Source of the DNA: Prolixibacteraceae bacterium
Lineage (GTDB): Bacteria; Bacteroidota; Bacteroidia; Bacteroidales; Prolixibacteraceae
Direction: 5' to 3'
Length of the DNA: 40,642 nt
Assembly (NCBI GenBank): GCA_016933815.1
Contig: JAFGAF010000104.1
Coordinates: forward strand, 1-40,642
This document shows, in pieces, positions 37,786-40,642 of the stretch; the first letter of the stretch is position 1, and every line of letters starts with the position of its first letter. Under the pieces are notes generated by a model. The model was not told the DNA's origin. It was given only the letters and a program-made list of their open reading frames with translations, and searched no databases. Position numbers and translations under genes: made by a program.

Positions 37786-37828
37786 CCACCAATCGTTACA
37801 AGTAATGCGATTGGTGGTTTTTTATTTT
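37786..37828 (+). terminator. Rho-independent terminator
   Basis: CCACCAATCG-TTACAAGTAATG-CGATTGGTGG followed by TTTTTTATTTTT. Confidence 0.92.
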
Positions 37829-37860
37829 TATATTTGAAGAAAAAGAAAATAAGAAATACA

Positions 37861-39060
37861 ATGTCGGAATATTTGAATAATCAATACAACAATGACGAAA
37901 AGCTATTTTTCTTTTCGAAAAAATTAATTGAAACCGGAAGTGCAAGGGATTTTTTCAATGAATTTGAACCTTTGTTGAAAACAGTAAACGCCCGGAATAC
38001 CATGCAAATAATCGATCGTTTGCTAACCGAAAATATTCCTTTTTACCAGGTTAAAGCCAATATAGGCAAATTGTTGAACCTGTTTTACAAATCATTAAAA
38101 GAGGCCCCTGTTAAGGTGCCTGCCGATGGTCATTTTCTGTATTTTTTGATGTTGGAAAACAGAGGTGTCGAGCAAATAATTGGTCAACTTAAAGAAGAAT
38201 TAAAAAAATTGAAAGGAGATGAATATCTTGAACATTTAGGTGTAATAAAAGAATTGTTAGAGCAACTTAAAGCTTATGAGCTTCATTACATAAAAAAAGA
38301 GAATATTCTTTTTCCATACATCGAAAAAACAATAGCTGATTATCGTTGTCTGCAATTAATGTGGTCATTTCACGACGATTACCGGCGTTTATTAAAAAAG
38401 TTATTGTTAATGCTTGACAATAAAAAGCCTGAGCTTAAAGAGCTTCAAAAGCTTATTGGTGATTTGTTTTTTGTTTTGTTGCCTATAATGTTTAGGGAAG
38501 AATTTATTCTGTTTCCCGAGGCTCTACGGTCAATTCCCGATGAAGCATGGGGAGATATGTTGTTGCACGGTAATGAGTTGGGTTGGTGTTATATTGATGC
38601 TCCGATAATCGTTGCTGAGCTTAAGAATAACACAAATGCTACAAAAACAGGTATGGTCGATTTGGTTACAGGCCAGCTAACACCTGAACAAATAATTTTA
38701 ATGATGGAGCATCTTCAGCTAGATGTTACTTATGTTGATGAGAATGATGAAGTACGCTATTTTTCGGGACTTAAGCACCGCATCTTTCCTAGGTCGAAGG
38801 CAATAATTGGACGTAAAGTACAGAATTGTCATCCAAAAGAGAGTGTGCATGTGGTTAATGAAATTGTACAAGCATTTAGGGACGGATCGAAAGATAAGGC
38901 CGATTTTTGGATTCAAATGAAAGGCCGTTTTGTAAAAATAAGTTATTATGCCTTACGCGACGATTCGAATAATTATAAGGGTACTATTGAAGTAAGCCAA
39001 GATGTTAGTGATATTCGAACTCTTGAAGGTGAGAAACGCCTTCTGGATTGGGGTGATTGA
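37861..39060 (+). CDS. DUF438/hemerythrin/PAS domain protein
   Basis: N-terminal DUF438-like region; hemerythrin-like GHFLYFLMLENRGVEQ, HYIKKENILFPYIEK, LMWSFHDDYRRLLKKL; C-terminal PAS VDENDEVRYFSG...IGRKVQNCHPKESVHVVNEIVQAFRDG. Confidence 0.88.
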   Translation: MSEYLNNQYNNDEKLFFFSKKLIETGSARDFFNEFEPLLKTVNARNTMQIIDRLLTENIPFYQVKANIGKLLNLFYKSLKEAPVKVPADGHFLYFLMLENRGVEQIIGQLKEELKKLKGDEYLEHLGVIKELLEQLKAYELHYIKKENILFPYIEKTIADYRCLQLMWSFHDDYRRLLKKLLLMLDNKKPELKELQKLIGDLFFVLLPIMFREEFILFPEALRSIPDEAWGDMLLHGNELGWCYIDAPIIVAELKNNTNATKTGMVDLVTGQLTPEQIILMMEHLQLDVTYVDENDEVRYFSGLKHRIFPRSKAIIGRKVQNCHPKESVHVVNEIVQAFRDGSKDKADFWIQMKGRFVKISYYALRDDSNNYKGTIEVSQDVSDIRTLEGEKRLLDWGD

Positions 39061-39084
39061 TTTTTGGGGTTTGGATATATAAAA

Positions 39085-39125
39085 TTGATGAGCACCATAA
39101 ATATTGAATTATGGGTACTCATCAA
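39085..39125. terminator. hairpin between convergent DUF438 gene and purL
   Basis: TTGATGAG...CTCATCAA outer stem with inner CATAA...TTATG pairing. Confidence 0.65.
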
Positions 39126-39136
39126 CTTTCTGAAAT

Positions 39137-40642
39137 CTATTTGATTTTATTTTCAATCCATTTGAATGCATTCACAAATGCCTCAACCCAAGGGCTTACT
39201 TCATCGGCTTTGCGCTCGGCCGGGTAATAGCCCCATTGCCAAGGGAAAATTGCCCTTTCGAGGTGGGGCATCATGGCAAAGTGGCGGCCATCGGCCGAAC
39301 AAATACCCGCAGTGTCGAAATCGGATCCGTTTGGATTGCCCGGATAAGCTGTATTGCTGTATTTCATTGCAATATTGTAAGCATTTTCACCTGCAAGCAA
39401 ACTGAATTTTCCTTCGCCGTGTGCCACCCAAACGCCTAAAGTTTTTCCGGCCATAGTGCTCATCATTACAGAATTGTTGGCTTGTATGTTAACAGTAAGA
39501 AAGCTCGACTCAAATTTGTGGCTTTCGTTGTGCAACATGGTTGGTTTTTGTTCCATGCCCGGATAAATAAGGTTAAGTTCAACCATTAACTGGCATCCGT
39601 TACATACTCCTAAACTAAGTGTATCGTTGCGTTTGTAGAAATTATCGAGGGCTACTCGGGCTTTTTCGTTGTATTTGAAAGCGCCTGCCCAACCTTTTGC
39701 AGAACCAAGTACATCGGAGTTGGAAAATCCGCCAACGAAAACAATCATGTTAATGTCGCTTAAATCTTCTCGGCCACTTATGAGGTCGGTCATGTGTACA
39801 TCTTTCACATCGAAGCCGGCCAGGTAAAGGCTGTAAGCCATTTCGCGGTCGCCGTTAACGCCTTTTTCGCGAATGATAGCAGCTTTGATACCACTCTGAG
39901 AACGGCGTTTCAATTCAATGCCCAGTGAAGCAGCTGTTCCGGCAAAATCGCCAAAGTTGTAGTTCAACTCGTTTTTCTTGTAACTTTTGTAACGTTCAAG
40001 TGCCAATGCCGGTGTACTTTGGTTGCGGTCGAGCAAATACGAAGTTTTGAACCATAAGTCGCGAAGGCTTTGAATGTCGAAATCGTAGCTTTCGTTTCCA
40101 TTAACAATTAAAACGTTTGCCGAATTGGTAGGTAAGCCAATTTTTACGGCTTCAATGCCGGCTGTTTTTAAAATATCTTCAACTTGTTCGGTTGCTTGGA
40201 ATACAATGCCGGGGTTTTCGGCAAAAAGCAATTTAACGGTATCGGCTTCGTTTAAGCCGCTTAGGTTTAGGTCTAAGCCGCTTTCGTTGTTCGAAAAACA
40301 AAGCTCAAGCAGGGTAGTAATCAAACCGCCGCCGCCAATGTCGTGCCCACTGGCAATTAAACCTTTTTCGATTAATTCTTGTACCGTGTTGAAAGCTTTT
40401 AAGAAGTATTCGGCATCGGTAACGGTAGGTGTTTCGTTGCCCAGTTTGTTGTTGATCTGTGCAAAAGCACTTCCACCCAAAGCTTTAGGCGCTTTTGAAA
40501 AGTCGATGTAATATAATGATAAGCCTTCTACCAATACAGGTTCAACAACTTTTTGAACATCGGAAACCTCTCCCGAGGCCGAAATGATCACAGTTCCTGG
40601 TGAATACACCACATCATCTTTGTATTTCTGGGTCATCGAACA
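39137..40642 (-). CDS. purL: phosphoribosylformylglycinamidine synthase, C-terminal part (runs off the right edge)
   Basis: GHDIGGGGLITTLLELCFSNN and glutamine amidotransferase domain (LGVCNGCQLMVELNLI...HGEGKF...MPHLERAIFPWQWGYYP). The frame stays open through 40642. Confidence 0.94.
   Translation of the reverse strand, partial: CSMTQKYKDDVVYSPGTVIISASGEVSDVQKVVEPVLVEGLSLYYIDFSKAPKALGGSAFAQINNKLGNETPTVTDAEYFLKAFNTVQELIEKGLIASGHDIGGGGLITTLLELCFSNNESGLDLNLSGLNEADTVKLLFAENPGIVFQATEQVEDILKTAGIEAVKIGLPTNSANVLIVNGNESYDFDIQSLRDLWFKTSYLLDRNQSTPALALERYKSYKKNELNYNFGDFAGTAASLGIELKRRSQSGIKAAIIREKGVNGDREMAYSLYLAGFDVKDVHMTDLISGREDLSDINMIVFVGGFSNSDVLGSAKGWAGAFKYNEKARVALDNFYKRNDTLSLGVCNGCQLMVELNLIYPGMEQKPTMLHNESHKFESSFLTVNIQANNSVMMSTMAGKTLGVWVAHGEGKFSLLAGENAYNIAMKYSNTAYPGNPNGSDFDTAGICSADGRHFAMMPHLERAIFPWQWGYYPAERKADEVSPWVEAFVNAFKWIENKIK

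Noticed and set aside
39137-40642. Possible truncated purL pseudogene
   Set aside because: The frame remains open through the window edge (CSMTQKYK...), so it is cut by the window, not by mutation.
1-40642. CRISPR arrays, transposons, prophage, toxin-antitoxin or defence loci, tRNA/rRNA
   Set aside because: No regularly spaced repeats, transposase/phage proteins, typical defence domains or recognisable tRNA cloverleaf sequences were seen.

Overview
The window looks like Bacteroidota chromosome, probably Marinilabiliales/Prolixibacteraceae-like. It is moderately AT-rich, has A-rich translation starts without clear Shine-Dalgarno sequences, and carries TTTG/TAnnTTTG-type promoter elements. Most of it is core genome: dTDP-rhamnose/UDP-xylose sugar genes (uxs-rfbA-rfbC-rfbD), rpsA, a STAS protein, RNase Z, a RecD-like helicase, DUF3822, rsmD, xerD, aroQ, lolA, ftsK, an SpmA/SpmB fusion, a DUF4954 beta-helix protein, a methyltransferase, a FadL-type porin, a Ser/Tyr-rich lipoprotein, proS, an SDR protein, a BlaR1/BlaI-like pair, GH3 and GH5 glycosidases, amt, an Lrp/AsnC regulator, rlmB, an ABC-F ATPase, a small secreted W-repeat protein, a DUF438/hemerythrin/PAS protein, and partial purL. 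I see no CRISPR array, transposon, prophage, rRNA or tRNA. The best candidates for undescribed biology are: (1) a 114-aa secreted protein with three copies of ExELxI[EQ]xWMx[ND][DN]xxW and an ECF-like promoter; (2) an orphan BlaI/M56 pair with two TACGAT-N4-ATCGTA operators 24 bp apart and a coiled-coil tail instead of a penicillin-binding sensor; (3) a pseudopilin-like protein next to DUF3822 (actin-like fold, from memory), upstream of rsmD; (4) tandem direct repeats at activator spacing upstream of amt; (5) a Tyr/Trp-rich then poly-Ser lipoprotein; (6) a hemerythrin-PAS protein with no output domain; (7) a possible coupled 31-aa leader ORF before the SDR gene. Family assignments come from motif recognition and no searches were run.
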